A stretch of DNA of 27,395 bases from CAZCWX01 sp964502465 (GTDB lineage Bacteria; Desulfobacterota; Binatia; Bin18). Each line of letters begins with the position of its first letter. The stretch's first letter is position 1. Shown piece after piece: positions 14,676 through 23,407 of the stretch. The notes beneath the pieces were generated by a model, which was not told where the DNA came from, searched no databases, and saw only the letters and a program-made list of their open reading frames with translations. The translations under genes were made by a program, and so were the position numbers. The stretch spans positions 1 through 27,395 of the forward strand of contig CAZCWX010000051.1 in NCBI GenBank assembly GCA_964502465.1, given 5' to 3'.

Positions 14676-15638
14676 TTAACGGCGGCGCTCTGCGATGTTG
14701 CGCTCGACAAAATCAATGACCTGCGCTTCAAGACGCACATTGTTCAGGGCGTCGATTTCTTGCACACCAGTAGGACTTGTCACGTTGACTTCGGTCAAGT
14801 AGTCGCCAATGATATCGAGACCGACAAAATACAAGCCATCCTGACGGAGGCGGGGACCGAGCAGTCGGCAGATGTCTCGGTCACGGGGAGTGATCTCAGC
14901 CTTGACGCAGGTTCCACCGACGTGGATATTCCCGCGATGCTCGTCTGTCCGTGGTACGCGTAGTGTACATCCCAGTGGCGCGCCGTTCAGAACGATGAGG
15001 CGTTTGTCGCCCTGACGAATTTCCGGTAGATACTGCTGGGCAATGATCGCTTCTCGCCCTTCTCGGGTGGCAGTCTCAAGCAGTGAATTCAGGTTGCGAT
15101 CCACACGGTGCACGTAAAAGACTCCAGCTCCGCCATGGCCATCAATGGGCTTGATGATCATTTCTCCGCCGAGCTCTGTGAGGAAATCCTTCAGACGCTG
15201 TGGGTTGTGTGAGACCAGGGTTGGGGGAATGACTTCCGGGAAGTGGAGGGCGTAGAGTTTCTCATTTGCGGCCCGCAAGCCTGCTGGGTTGTTGATGACA
15301 AACGCTCCCTCCTCCTGTGCCAGATCGAGCAATTGAGTAGCATGCAAATAGGGGATATCAAAAGGAGGATCTTTGCGCATGAAGACCGCATCGAACGCAC
15401 CGAGCGATGCCACTGTTTCTCCGTGAAAGGTAAAATGATTACGATACTCGCGCCGCACTGCGAGACGGCGAGTGCGCCCCATCGCCCTGGCCCGCTCAAT
15501 GAAGAGATCTTCCATCTCCAGGTAGTGAACCTCGTGGCCGCGGGCTTGGGCTTCGAGCATGAAGACAAAGGTGGTGTCTTTGTCGATCAGCACATTTTGA
15601 ATCGGATCCATGATAAAGGCGAAGCGCAGGCCACTCAT
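14676..15638 (-). CDS. gshB: Glutathione synthetase
   Basis: This 320-residue ATP-grasp ligase joins gamma-glutamylcysteine and glycine in the last step of glutathione synthesis. The N-terminus (FIMDPIQNVLIDKDTTFVF then EAQARGHEVHY) is diagnostic for bacterial GshB. MRKDPPFDIPYLHATQLLD, NNPAGLRAANEKLYAL and the ATP-grasp segment GGEMIIKPIDGHGGAGVF follow. Near the end are FVGLDIIGDYLTEVNVTSPTG with the metal-binding residues. AGGAG lies 9 nt before the ATG. It is the last gene of the M16 - prmA - rsmE - gshB operon, 40 nt after rsmE. The rsmE-gshB neighbourhood is also found in E. coli. Confidence 0.96.
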   Translation of the reverse strand: MSGLRFAFIMDPIQNVLIDKDTTFVFMLEAQARGHEVHYLEMEDLFIERARAMGRTRRLAVRREYRNHFTFHGETVASLGAFDAVFMRKDPPFDIPYLHATQLLDLAQEEGAFVINNPAGLRAANEKLYALHFPEVIPPTLVSHNPQRLKDFLTELGGEMIIKPIDGHGGAGVFYVHRVDRNLNSLLETATREGREAIIAQQYLPEIRQGDKRLIVLNGAPLGCTLRVPRTDEHRGNIHVGGTCVKAEITPRDRDICRLLGPRLRQDGLYFVGLDIIGDYLTEVNVTSPTGVQEIDALNNVRLEAQVIDFVERNIAERRR

Positions 15639-15678
15639 GGTATATCACTCCTGTCTGTGGGGCGGCATGCTATGGCAG

Positions 15679-16440
15679 TCATAGCCCGAAAGGCAAGGGG
15701 GGAAGCGCGTCTCCCCAGAGAAACTGACACAACGTCACTGCGACGATGCTGGCAGTCTCGGCTCGCAGAATGCGGGTTCCCAGACCGACAAGGTGAAAGC
15801 CAGCCTCGCGCGCGTCGGCAACTTCTTCCGCGGCGAATCCTCCTTCGGGTCCAACAACGACCCAAAGTGAGGAGAAGGCGGTGTGGGTTCGGGCGAAAGA
15901 TTTGAGAGTCACTCCCCTCTCTTTTTCGTACAGAAGGACTTTGCCTGCTTCGTGCGGCACTGTGGCCAGGAGTTCGCGAAAAGATTGCGGGGCGGCAATG
16001 AACGGCACAGGATGTCCCGACTGCTTGGTGGCGCTCTGCGCGATGCGTTGCCAGCGTGCCAGACGTTCACCTTGCCGTTCCGGTACAAGGTGCGCAACCA
16101 TAAAGGTAGAAACGAAGGGCACGATGCGGCTCGCTCCTAGCTCGGTCGCCTTTTCAATCACCACATCCATTTTCTGGCCTTTCAGCAGTCCTTGCGCGAG
16201 TGTCAATACGAACGGAGGAGAAACAGAGACAGGTGGAGAGGCAAGCGTAATCTCGGCTCTCGCAGAAGAAAGGATAGTGATCGTCCCCTGGTGTTCTCGT
16301 CCTATATCATCACAGAGAATGACGTGATCCCCACGCTTGAGCCGCAGGACATGGTGGAGGTGATGAAATTCCGCGCCAGTGAGTACGGTACGAGGCTGGT
16401 GAAGCTGAGTGCTCGGGATGAAAAATCGCGGTCTGCCCAT
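15679..16440 (-). CDS. rsmE: 16S rRNA (uracil-1498 N3)-methyltransferase
   Basis: This SPOUT-fold RNA methyltransferase is of about 253 residues from the ATG at 16440 (MGRPRFFIP). It methylates U1498 of 16S rRNA with S-adenosylmethionine. The N-terminal PUA-like domain contains HHLHHVLRLKRGDHVILCD. The knot domain has LAQGLLKGQKMDVVIEKATELG, then VVVGPEGGFAAEEV, then LGTRILRAETASIVAV, all family signatures. The frame remains open to an ATG at 16500 inside prmA. The shorter form fits the family length (about 245) and begins at the conserved RPRFF. No strong ribosome site is seen, so it probably depends on coupling to prmA, whose stop is 29 nt upstream. Confidence 0.93.
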   Translation of the reverse strand: MGRPRFFIPSTQLHQPRTVLTGAEFHHLHHVLRLKRGDHVILCDDIGREHQGTITILSSARAEITLASPPVSVSPPFVLTLAQGLLKGQKMDVVIEKATELGASRIVPFVSTFMVAHLVPERQGERLARWQRIAQSATKQSGHPVPFIAAPQSFRELLATVPHEAGKVLLYEKERGVTLKSFARTHTAFSSLWVVVGPEGGFAAEEVADAREAGFHLVGLGTRILRAETASIVAVTLCQFLWGDALPPLPFGL

Positions 16441-16469
16441 AGACAACAGCGAGGCTGAGCAGCTTGCTG

Positions 16470-17462
16470 TCAGGTACGTCGTAGTACGAGAGTCACCCAT
16501 TCATCTCGATCGATGCGGGTGAACAGGTGCCAATCTGGAGTGTGGTACACGGTACGAACGTCTTCTTCCTGGTCGGTTTGTATACCGGAGAGCACGACAT
16601 ATCCTCTGGGCTCTGTCGCCGTCTGCAACGCTGGGGCCAGGGTGATGAGAGTGTGCGAAAACAGATTGGCAACGATGAGGGAAAACGGGCCAGGCAAGTC
16701 TTCGACTGGCGAGTGACTGAAGAACACCCGCTGCTCAGCCTGGTTGGCGTTGATGTTCTTCTGGGCCTCATCAAGGGCTATGGGATCGATATCTGTTGCC
16801 CAGACTGCCTGGGCACCAAGCTTGACTAACGCAATAGCCAGAACACCAGAGCCAGTGCCGAGATCGAGTGCCTGAGAAGGTGCCCCGTGCAGCGTACAGA
16901 GTAGCTCGATCGCTTCCAGGCATCCCTGAGTCGTGGCGTGGTGACCGGTGCCGAAGGCCATGCTGGGATTGATAACGATAGCCTGTCGGTCTGGAGACGC
17001 AGGAATCGGCTCCCAGGGAGGCAGGAGGAGGAAACGTTTCCCCACCGCGAGAGGAGGAAAATGCTCTCGCCAGCTTTCTGTCCAGGTGTCAGTGGTCACC
17101 TCGGTGAGAGAAGGAGTCGGCCTCTTCCCGTTAGGAAGAAGAATAGACAAGTCACCGAGATACTGCGTGAGGGTACCACAGAGCACCGAGCTGTTGGTAT
17201 CGGCAGGGAAAAATCCCTGTACCTCAGTTGTCGCTTGCTGTGGCGAGGTGAAATCTTGGACTCCTTCAACTACCCCATAGGAACCAAGTTCGACGAGGAA
17301 ATTGGCCACCGCTTCTGCTGTTTCATGCGGAACTTGTACGGAGAGACAAAGCCAACGCTGCCGGGGGGGGCTGGGGCCTGAGGTTTGGCGTCTTGAGTCT
17401 GGAAATGCTCTCTCCGCTCCCATGTTCTGGACACTACTGGAACCCCAAGATTGTTTGCTCAT
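16470..17462 (-). CDS. prmA: Ribosomal protein L11 methyltransferase
   Basis: This 330-residue S-adenosylmethionine-dependent enzyme trimethylates ribosomal protein L11. The catalytic domain has INPSMAFGTGHHATTQGCL, motif I ALDLGTGSGVLAIALVKLGA, WATDIDPIALDEAQKNIN and VANLFSHTLITLAPAL, all characteristic. The N-terminal L11-recognition domain starts at about residue 37 (WLCLSVQVPHETAEAVANFLVELG). The ATG at 17462 overlaps the TGA of the M16 peptidase gene as ATGA, implying translational coupling. This gives an N-terminal extension of about 35 polar residues beyond the usual family start. An internal ATG at 17423 would shorten it. It is followed by rsmE, a common pairing in bacteria. Confidence 0.94.
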   Translation of the reverse strand: MSKQSWGSSSVQNMGAERAFPDSRRQTSGPSPPRQRWLCLSVQVPHETAEAVANFLVELGSYGVVEGVQDFTSPQQATTEVQGFFPADTNSSVLCGTLTQYLGDLSILLPNGKRPTPSLTEVTTDTWTESWREHFPPLAVGKRFLLLPPWEPIPASPDRQAIVINPSMAFGTGHHATTQGCLEAIELLCTLHGAPSQALDLGTGSGVLAIALVKLGAQAVWATDIDPIALDEAQKNINANQAEQRVFFSHSPVEDLPGPFSLIVANLFSHTLITLAPALQTATEPRGYVVLSGIQTDQEEDVRTVYHTPDWHLFTRIDRDEWVTLVLRRT

Positions 17463-20053
17463 CGTCCTACAGTCACCAATGTGTCTGCCTTGTCGTCGAA
17501 ATAGGTACGAGCGACACGCCGGAGGTCTGCTGCGGTGACATGGTTGATCGCTGCTAAATACCTATGGCCGTTGTCGTACCCAAGACCATATAGCTCATTG
17601 AATGCCATCTCTTCTGCTTGGGAGGAATTTGATTGCAGGGAAATCTCGTAACTGCCGGTGAGATATTTTTTGGCCTGTTCTAATTCGGCTGTGCCGACCT
17701 CCTCTTCTCGTAACCGTCCGAGTTCCGTGCGGACTGCGGTAACGGCTTCATCAACCTTACTGGGGTCGGTGCCTACGTAGACCCCAAAGACGCCTGGCGC
17801 TATGCCTTCGACCCCAAACGCCATCACTGAATACGCCAGGGCACGTTGCTCGCGTAACTCGTAGAACAAGCGGCCCCCTTGACGAGAAAGGACGGCATCG
17901 AGAACCTTGAGCGGATAGCGGTCAGGATGCGCGAGGGTGACTCCTTGAAAGCCCAGCACAATATGCGCTTGTTGTTTGTCTACTGCTTTGTGTCTCCGCT
18001 GCGCAGTCGTTGGCCGTGGATCTGTTGGTGGCAGGGTCGTGGGGGTCGAGGTCTTCGGCAACGATTCGAGAGCGGCTCGTAAATGTGAGGTGACTTCTGC
18101 GGTATCGACATCCCCGACCACGCTGATGATCAGCCGTTCGGGATGCAGCAGCGTGCCATAGTAATCAGCGAGTTGGGCATGCTGGAGGGTGCGAATCGTG
18201 TGTTCGTTCCCGAGCATCGAGAAGCGGTAGGGATGGGTAGTAAAAAGTGTCTCATAGAACAGATCAAAGGCCGTTTGGGCGAGATCGTCTTCGCGGTTTT
18301 TCAGGGCGAGCAATAACTCACGCCGGCGTTTTTCCGCTTCGTCTTCTGGAAAAGCTGGGTGCAGTAGCGTGTCGAGAAACAAGTCCAACGCTTGATCGAA
18401 ACGCGGAGCGGAAAGAAAGGCGCCGGACAGACCAAGACTATTGCGGCCAGAGAACCCTCGTAAGCTTCCGGCGAGCGATTCTACTGCCTCGGCTAACTCC
18501 TGCCGTGAAAACCGTTCGCTCCCACGCGTCAGCAGACCAGCCAAGAAATTATTGATGCCGGCGTTGTGTTCGTTCTCAAAGAGCAACCCCCCAAGCATGA
18601 CCGCTTGCAGCGACACGACTGGTACAGCGTGGTGCTCCTTAACGAGCAGGCGTACACCGTTATCGAGCACGGTGACGGAAACCCGATCGTGCCGTTGTAG
18701 CGTGGGACTTAGTGCTGTAGTCGGGTTGCTGTCGAGTCGTTTGCACAGGGACTGCACTTCGGCTGCGGTCGGCAACGCGGTGTTTGCTGTAGCACCAAGC
18801 AGCACAGTCGAGAGGGCATCTGCCGAGAAATATCGCTGAGCGACGCGCTGAATGTCTTGTCGAGTGACTGTGGCGAGTCCCTCAAGGTACTGACGTTCGT
18901 AGTCGGCGTTATCGAAAACCGTGAGAAAATATCCGAGCTGGCGCGCCTGCCCTTGGACGGTCTCGCGCCGATAGAGAAAGTCACTTTCTAGGTTAGTGCG
19001 CGCTCGGGCCAGTTCAGCTGGAGAAATCAACTGCGACTTACAGTGAAACAACGTCGTGAGAATTTCCTCTAAGACTGGTTGCACATTATCACGCTCCAGG
19101 CCGGCAGCGACGATAAAGAGACCAGGATCTGTCGGGGTATAGGCATGAGCCGAGATCCAGTTCACCAGCTCTTTGTTTGCCTGCAGCGTCTGCACCAGCC
19201 GTGCGCTCTCTCCACCACCAAGGATATAGCCCAGGAGGTCGAGCGCAAAGATGTCTGGATGCGCAGCATGAGGAACCGGAAAGCTGAGGTACAGGTAAAA
19301 CTCTTCAACCTTCATGTCCACCACGGACAGTCGCAAATTTTTCTGCGGGGGCTCAGGAATACGGGGGCGGGCAGGGAGATCTGCAGATTGCTGTTCGGCA
19401 AAGAGTCGGGTGACCTCTTGGCGAGCAGACTCTCGATCAACATCGCCAACGATGACCAAGGTCATATTATTGGGGTGATACCAGCGTCGATAAAAGTTCA
19501 GCACTCGGTCGCGGTTCAGCGCCTCGATGGTTTCACGATACCCGATAACTGGGCGACCATACGGGTGGACTGTGTAGGCAAAGCGAAATAATTCCGTGGC
19601 TGCCCGCGAGGTCGGGGAATCTTCCCCGCGCTTCCACTCTTCCATAACCACCTGCAGTTCTTTATCGAGCTCGCGCGGGTCGAACGTGGTATTCTGCAAT
19701 GCGTCGGCAAGGATGTCGAGGCCGGTGCTGAAGTAGCGAGAAGCAAGCACAAGATGGTACACGGTATGATCCGCAGAAGTGAAGGCGTTAATGTGTCCGC
19801 CTGAGGACTCCACTTCTGCCGCAATCGCACCGACTGGCCGGCGTGTCGTGCCCTTGAAAATCATGTGCTCATGTACGTGAGCTGCACCCGCCACGTCTGG
19901 AGTCTCATCTGCACTCCCGGCTTTTACCCAGACCTGGATCGCGACGACTGGGGCGAAGTGATCTTCTTGAATCGCAACGCGTAGACCGTTGTCGAGCGTA
20001 AAAAGGAGACGATCGTCCGAGACCGGAGAAATAACAGCAAGATCGTGAGTCAT
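17459..20053 (-). CDS. M16 family zinc metallopeptidase, fused two-domain form
   Basis: This 864-residue protein contains two tandem M16 (pitrilysin/processing peptidase-like) units. The N-terminal unit has the inverted zinc motif HVHEH (residues 59-63) in GAAHVHEHMIFKGT. The distal glutamate lies in the VVMEEWKRGEDSP segment about 75 residues later, so it should be catalytic. The C-terminal unit (from about 460) starts TVLDNGVRLLVKEHHAVPVVSLQAV but has no HxxEH at the equivalent place (NEHNAGINNFLAGLLTRG). It keeps the substrate-binding LFYELREQRALAYSV. No signal peptide is seen, so location is cytosolic unless exported otherwise. The start has only a weak ribosome site. The gene opens the operon with prmA, rsmE and gshB and follows the tRNA-Leu gene by about 100 nt. 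Confidence 0.92.
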   Translation of the reverse strand: MTHDLAVISPVSDDRLLFTLDNGLRVAIQEDHFAPVVAIQVWVKAGSADETPDVAGAAHVHEHMIFKGTTRRPVGAIAAEVESSGGHINAFTSADHTVYHLVLASRYFSTGLDILADALQNTTFDPRELDKELQVVMEEWKRGEDSPTSRAATELFRFAYTVHPYGRPVIGYRETIEALNRDRVLNFYRRWYHPNNMTLVIVGDVDRESARQEVTRLFAEQQSADLPARPRIPEPPQKNLRLSVVDMKVEEFYLYLSFPVPHAAHPDIFALDLLGYILGGGESARLVQTLQANKELVNWISAHAYTPTDPGLFIVAAGLERDNVQPVLEEILTTLFHCKSQLISPAELARARTNLESDFLYRRETVQGQARQLGYFLTVFDNADYERQYLEGLATVTRQDIQRVAQRYFSADALSTVLLGATANTALPTAAEVQSLCKRLDSNPTTALSPTLQRHDRVSVTVLDNGVRLLVKEHHAVPVVSLQAVMLGGLLFENEHNAGINNFLAGLLTRGSERFSRQELAEAVESLAGSLRGFSGRNSLGLSGAFLSAPRFDQALDLFLDTLLHPAFPEDEAEKRRRELLLALKNREDDLAQTAFDLFYETLFTTHPYRFSMLGNEHTIRTLQHAQLADYYGTLLHPERLIISVVGDVDTAEVTSHLRAALESLPKTSTPTTLPPTDPRPTTAQRRHKAVDKQQAHIVLGFQGVTLAHPDRYPLKVLDAVLSRQGGRLFYELREQRALAYSVMAFGVEGIAPGVFGVYVGTDPSKVDEAVTAVRTELGRLREEEVGTAELEQAKKYLTGSYEISLQSNSSQAEEMAFNELYGLGYDNGHRYLAAINHVTAADLRRVARTYFDDKADTLVTVGR

Positions 20054-20152
20054 AGGTTATTTGTGTCTCACAACCCTCGTGGCGAGTCAATCAACGCTCT
20101 GCTCTTCGAGTAGGAGCACTGAAGGGAGGGGGGGGTGTTGTTGAGAAAGGAG

Positions 20153-20236
20153 TGCGAGGAGGGGGACTTGAACCCCCACGGGTTTTACCCCACTAGCCCC
20201 TCAAACTAGCGCGTCTGCCAGTTCCGCCATCCTCGC
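20153..20236 (-). tRNA. tRNA-Leu (anticodon GAG)
   Basis: Read on the minus strand, the 84-nt sequence forms a complete class II tRNA cloverleaf. The 7-bp acceptor stem is GCGAGGA/TCCTCGC with discriminator A. The D-arm is GCGGAACTGGCAGACGC. The anticodon stem is CTAGT/GCTAG around TTGAGGG with anticodon GAG. A long variable arm and the T-arm GGGGG-TTCAAGT-CCCCC complete it. The long variable arm and anticodon identify leucine, reading CUC/CUU. The CCA end is not encoded (CTC follows). Confidence 0.95.
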
Positions 20237-20391
20237 AAATGAATTGATTTCACTCAGGTTTTTATGCGACATCCGTGTGAGACTCTCGTCGCGGTCACAA
20301 ATCATATCGTGGCTGCGACAGGTGGTCTAGGGGGGAAGGTACAAACACATTCTATGCCAGAAGGCCCTGTAAAAAAAGGAGAATCGGCCGT

Positions 20392-21807
20392 TTATGCTAC
20401 TATGATCGGAGTCGGCGGCATGGCCGGGATCGGTTGTTCGGGGGCCTGTTTTGTTTTGCAGAGCCGGTGGAGGGAACCAACCGCTACGCGGCTCATGATA
20501 GACAACTCAAAAAAGGCTGCCGGTGGTCTCAGCATATTGAGCACCTCGCCAATGCGGCGACGGAGGATTGCATCCTCGGCTGCGGTGGTAAAGAGTGCTT
20601 TCATGTAAGGATTGAATATCCGTGAGCCCAAAGATCGTTCTCCTTCAGTTTCGGAAAAACGAAAATCGGCACCAGTAGCCAGTAGCCAGGGGTCCTTCTG
20701 AAAACGGGCTTGGTCGCGAAAAAATTGCCGTGGCAGATCAGGGTTGGTCGGGCCACCGTTCCTGAGACAGTCGGCAAGAATCAGGGCAGAAACCGTACCC
20801 GTCGTCATGCCTTGCCCATAGACTGGGTTGAAGGCACAGGCAGCATCGCCGAGTGCGACAAAACCATCTAAACGCTCGCTCCAACGTTCATAATGGCGGA
20901 AGCGGTTTGCCATGGCGCGATTACAGTACACAGGCGAGATCGGTTCTGCTAGACGGACGGCTTCAGCGATAATGGGCGAACGTAGCGTAGACAGTGCCGC
21001 GATAAATCCTGCTTCGTCGCTGGGGGGATAATGTCTGGCGACCCCGCCCATGGTGATAATCCACCGTCCTTGTTCAACTGGAAATAACACCCCAGCAGTC
21101 ATGTGTTCTGGCTCTTTAATATCGATCCAGATACCTTTCCACCACCACTCGCGTGGCCAACGACTCTGGCCTGGTGCGTTGAACCACTGAGAGCTATACC
21201 CGGCAAAACTATCCACCACCGTTTCTTCCGGTGGCTCGAGGCCGAGGGTGCGGAACCATTCTGGTGCTTTCGACGCGCGTCCACTGGCATCGACAATGAG
21301 GTCTGCCTGCAGTGCAGTTGTCTTCCCACCATCGAGCGGGCATATGTGTACTCCGGTCGCACGCACCTGCTCGTTGCGAATGGCAGTCAGCTCAGTCACC
21401 GCGGTCCGCTCGACCAGCGTGACATTCAGACGTTTACGTAACAGTTCCCGCACCACCGATTCGAGCAGGTTGCGACTGGCGAAGAGGAGGGGCAAGCCGT
21501 CAGGTTTACGCAGAGCCCATCCCTGTGGCCGGAGAGTGGCGAAGTCACGGCCAAAATCAATTTCATGAGCCCCTCTTTCCAGCATGAGACGATCGAAGCC
21601 GGGAAACAGGCGCTCCAACTCTTTTCGACCACGTGCCAAAAGCGCATGCACGTGGCGGCTCTGCGGCACACCCGGACGCTCTGAGGCGCCCGTGGGATAG
21701 GTATCACGATCGATCACGGTGACCCGGACGAAGAAGTCACTTAAGACACGGGCAGCGCTCAAACCTGCTATGCTGCCGCCGATAACGATTGCGTGAGTTG
21801 CTGCCAT
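20392..21807 (-). CDS. FAD-dependent monooxygenase/oxidoreductase
   Basis: This 471-residue flavoprotein has the PHBH-like two-dinucleotide-motif architecture. The N-terminal Rossmann motif is AIVIGGSIAGLSAARVL followed by the acidic strand end VIDRD. A DG-like segment lies at ADLIVDASGRASKAPEW. The second FAD motif is FVALGDAACAFNPVYGQGMTTG. The start has GAGAGG 5 nt upstream. The best functional guess is an NADPH-dependent hydroxylase or halogenase/reductase-like enzyme acting on an aromatic or isoprenoid-like compound; the substrate is unknown. It lies 9 nt downstream of a TetR regulator on the same strand, so both are probably expressed from the operator-controlled promoter near 22554. 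Many such pairs are self-regulated. Confidence 0.86.
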   Translation of the reverse strand: MAATHAIVIGGSIAGLSAARVLSDFFVRVTVIDRDTYPTGASERPGVPQSRHVHALLARGRKELERLFPGFDRLMLERGAHEIDFGRDFATLRPQGWALRKPDGLPLLFASRNLLESVVRELLRKRLNVTLVERTAVTELTAIRNEQVRATGVHICPLDGGKTTALQADLIVDASGRASKAPEWFRTLGLEPPEETVVDSFAGYSSQWFNAPGQSRWPREWWWKGIWIDIKEPEHMTAGVLFPVEQGRWIITMGGVARHYPPSDEAGFIAALSTLRSPIIAEAVRLAEPISPVYCNRAMANRFRHYERWSERLDGFVALGDAACAFNPVYGQGMTTGTVSALILADCLRNGGPTNPDLPRQFFRDQARFQKDPWLLATGADFRFSETEGERSLGSRIFNPYMKALFTTAAEDAILRRRIGEVLNMLRPPAAFFELSIMSRVAVGSLHRLCKTKQAPEQPIPAMPPTPIIVA

Positions 21808-21816
21808 AGAATCCTC

Positions 21817-22548
21817 TCAAAGAAGCGGTGAGCAGTGAGCTCTGGGTTGTTTTTCTCCCTGTCTTTTTTCGTTGCTAGCTGACTGCTGTTCGTTGATGGC
21901 TTCTGGTGTTTTCTTCGCAGTTAATCCATGCAAAACGACGTTGAGGGCCTGCTGTACGGCACCCTGCAGGTCAAACTGGCCTCCACAGCGTACCCATTCG
22001 GTGATGATGGCGAAGTAGGCTGCGGTGATGATTCCTGCCGCGAGACGAGGGACGATACCAGGCCGCAACTCGCCGGTTGCTTGGCCACGCCGCACCACCT
22101 CTGCCAAAAGGTGCATGAAGTCACGACTTTGTTCGGTCGCATTCGCGAGCGTCGTCGGTCTGTTCATTACTTCGCGGACGACGAGACGGACAATATCGGC
22201 ATGACGGAGTGCGCGTTCAGCTAAAAAATTCATGACATTGTGCAGTGAGCCGGTAGCACTGCTTGGATGGTTCGACACAAGCTCTTGGAGTTCGGCAGTG
22301 ACTTGTTTTCCATACTCAAGGAGAAGCGCGTCCTTGGTTGGGAAGTGGAGGAAAAAAGTCCCTTTTGCGACGTCAGCTACTTGGCAGATCTTGTCGATGG
22401 TGACGGTATCAAAGCCATGGGCCACGAATAAATTCATGGCCGCCCCGTATATTTCTTGTCGCGTCCGTTCCTTTTTTCGCTCTCGCCTTGATCGTGCTTC
22501 ACTGGGAGACGAGCCTTGTACAATTTTGCTTTTATTAGACTCAGACAT
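21817..22548 (-). CDS. TetR family transcriptional regulator
   Basis: This 243-residue DNA-binding repressor has a charged N-terminal tail and then the TetR helix-turn-helix domain at about residues 26-75. ERTRQEIYGAAMNLFVAHGF is followed by TVTIDKICQVADVAKGTFFLHFPTKDALLLEY. The C-terminal ligand-binding, dimerisation domain is all-helical and not conserved enough to name a ligand. The last 25 residues are polar and unconserved. It directly precedes the FAD monooxygenase gene, so it probably controls that gene and itself. A perfect inverted repeat 6 bp upstream of its start codon supports autoregulation. A GTG or second ATG start is not needed. Confidence 0.92.
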   Translation of the reverse strand: MSESNKSKIVQGSSPSEARSRRERKKERTRQEIYGAAMNLFVAHGFDTVTIDKICQVADVAKGTFFLHFPTKDALLLEYGKQVTAELQELVSNHPSSATGSLHNVMNFLAERALRHADIVRLVVREVMNRPTTLANATEQSRDFMHLLAEVVRRGQATGELRPGIVPRLAAGIITAAYFAIITEWVRCGGQFDLQGAVQQALNVVLHGLTAKKTPEAINEQQSASNEKRQGEKQPRAHCSPLL

Positions 22549-22569
22549 ATTACTAGACTAAAGTCTAAT
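22534..22569. promoter_or_regulatory. TetR operator candidate with three half-sites
   Basis: The perfect inverted repeat TAGACT-AA-AGTCTA spans 22554-22567 and overlaps the leader just before the TetR start at 22548. A further copy, ATTAGACT (22534-22541), lies inside the first codons, and the right arm extends to AGTCTAAT (22562-22569). Such palindromes with a 2-bp centre are typical TetR-family operators. Confidence 0.62.
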
Positions 22570-22634
22570 GAGAAACTGGAAGTATTGTCAATATGGTATT
22601 AGGAAGAAAATGTCAGTGCCTGTGATTTTATTTT

Positions 22635-22970
22635 TTAAGAATTAAGTTGAAATATAAAGGACCATCTATAAGTGAAAATTACATTTTTATCACTTTTGAA
22701 ACGAATCTCAGCGTGGTGGAGGCCTGCCTGAAGCTGAGTGGGGATATGGGAAATTGAGACAAAGCTCGGAGGCCAGTCTCGCGTTTGTGTAATGGTTGAT
22801 TGGGAAGTGACATCCTCTCCATCAACGAAGAGCTGGAGGGAAGTTGGGTCAGCAGTTTCTCCTTTGCCAAAGACGGCGACTCTCCGGTTGATATACAATG
22901 AGCCCTGTCGCTCACAGCAGGGGTTCTTCGGGTTACCTATCTCTCTTACGGTTCCTGGTGGTCCTCCTTT
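22635..22970 (-). pseudogene. Orphan Ig-like domain fragment (probable gene remnant)
   Basis: The minus-strand frame is open from a TAG near 22974 down to a stop at 22635. It encodes a bacterial Ig-like beta-sandwich domain. INRRVAVFGKGETADPTSLQLFVDGEDVTSQSTIT is followed by LQAGLHHAEIRFKSDKN and a terminal RWSFIFQLN. The pattern 'D..sl.lfVDG.DVT' to 'W.F' is the common extracellular Ig-like module, normally one repeat of a large surface or secreted protein. The only start-like codon in frame is a TTG at 22898, preceded by no convincing site. No signal peptide is visible. I read it as a stranded fragment of a larger gene, or less likely a tiny real gene. It lies just upstream of the TetR operator. 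Confidence 0.5.
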
Positions 22971-23045
22971 CTAGGTGTTCATTACGTTCGGGCTGCAGCG
23001 CTGTGATGAGAGGCAGTAGATGACAATCTCTCAGGAGAATAGGCG

Positions 23046-23096
23046 CTATTTTTCGCGTAGCATTGCTACGTGAATACGTAGCAAATGCGAAAATAG
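23046..23096. repeat. 51-bp nested hairpin
   Basis: Outer arms CTATTTTTCGC and GCGAAAATAG enclose an inner perfect stem TTGCTACGT/ACGTAGCAA with loop GAAT. One bulge (GTAG) lies in the left arm. GTAGC also pairs with the neighbouring GCTAC in a smaller alternative hairpin. It is a strong secondary-structure element with no assigned role. Confidence 0.7.
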
Positions 23097-23389
23097 TCTT
23101 AAGCAGAACACCCCGACGTTGAGAGTCAGCGAAATAGATGGGGGACAAGAGTGTGGAGCGAGGGGATTGTTGTGCTGGGAGTGAGGAATAACAAGAAGCA
23201 TCTCAAATATTACCTGGTGATGGGTGCGCACAGCATCAACCTCAAACGCATCTCACTGAAGTTTCTCGCTCAGTTGTTACTCAGCACCAGTTGGTTACAT
23301 GGGCCATCCGTATTTTCCCAGGAGTTGAGACAGGATGTGGCAGGAAATTATACTGATGCTGGTTTTGCTCAATTTATATGCTCATTCAT

Positions 23390-23407
23390 GCCGGCAAATT
23401 TGCCGGC
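23390..23407. promoter_or_regulatory. Perfect 18-bp palindrome upstream of the BREX promoter
   Basis: GCCGGCAAATTTGCCGGC reads identically on both strands and ends 16 bp before the -35 box. It is either a dimeric-regulator operator or a GC-rich hairpin (7-bp stem, AATT loop). No T-run follows on either strand, which argues against an intrinsic terminator. Confidence 0.55.

Noticed and set aside
20153..20236. tRNA-Leu as the integration site of a genomic island carrying BREX
   Set aside because: Islands insert at the tRNA 3' end, which here faces the housekeeping M16 operon, not BREX. No repeat of the tRNA 3' end was seen on the BREX side.
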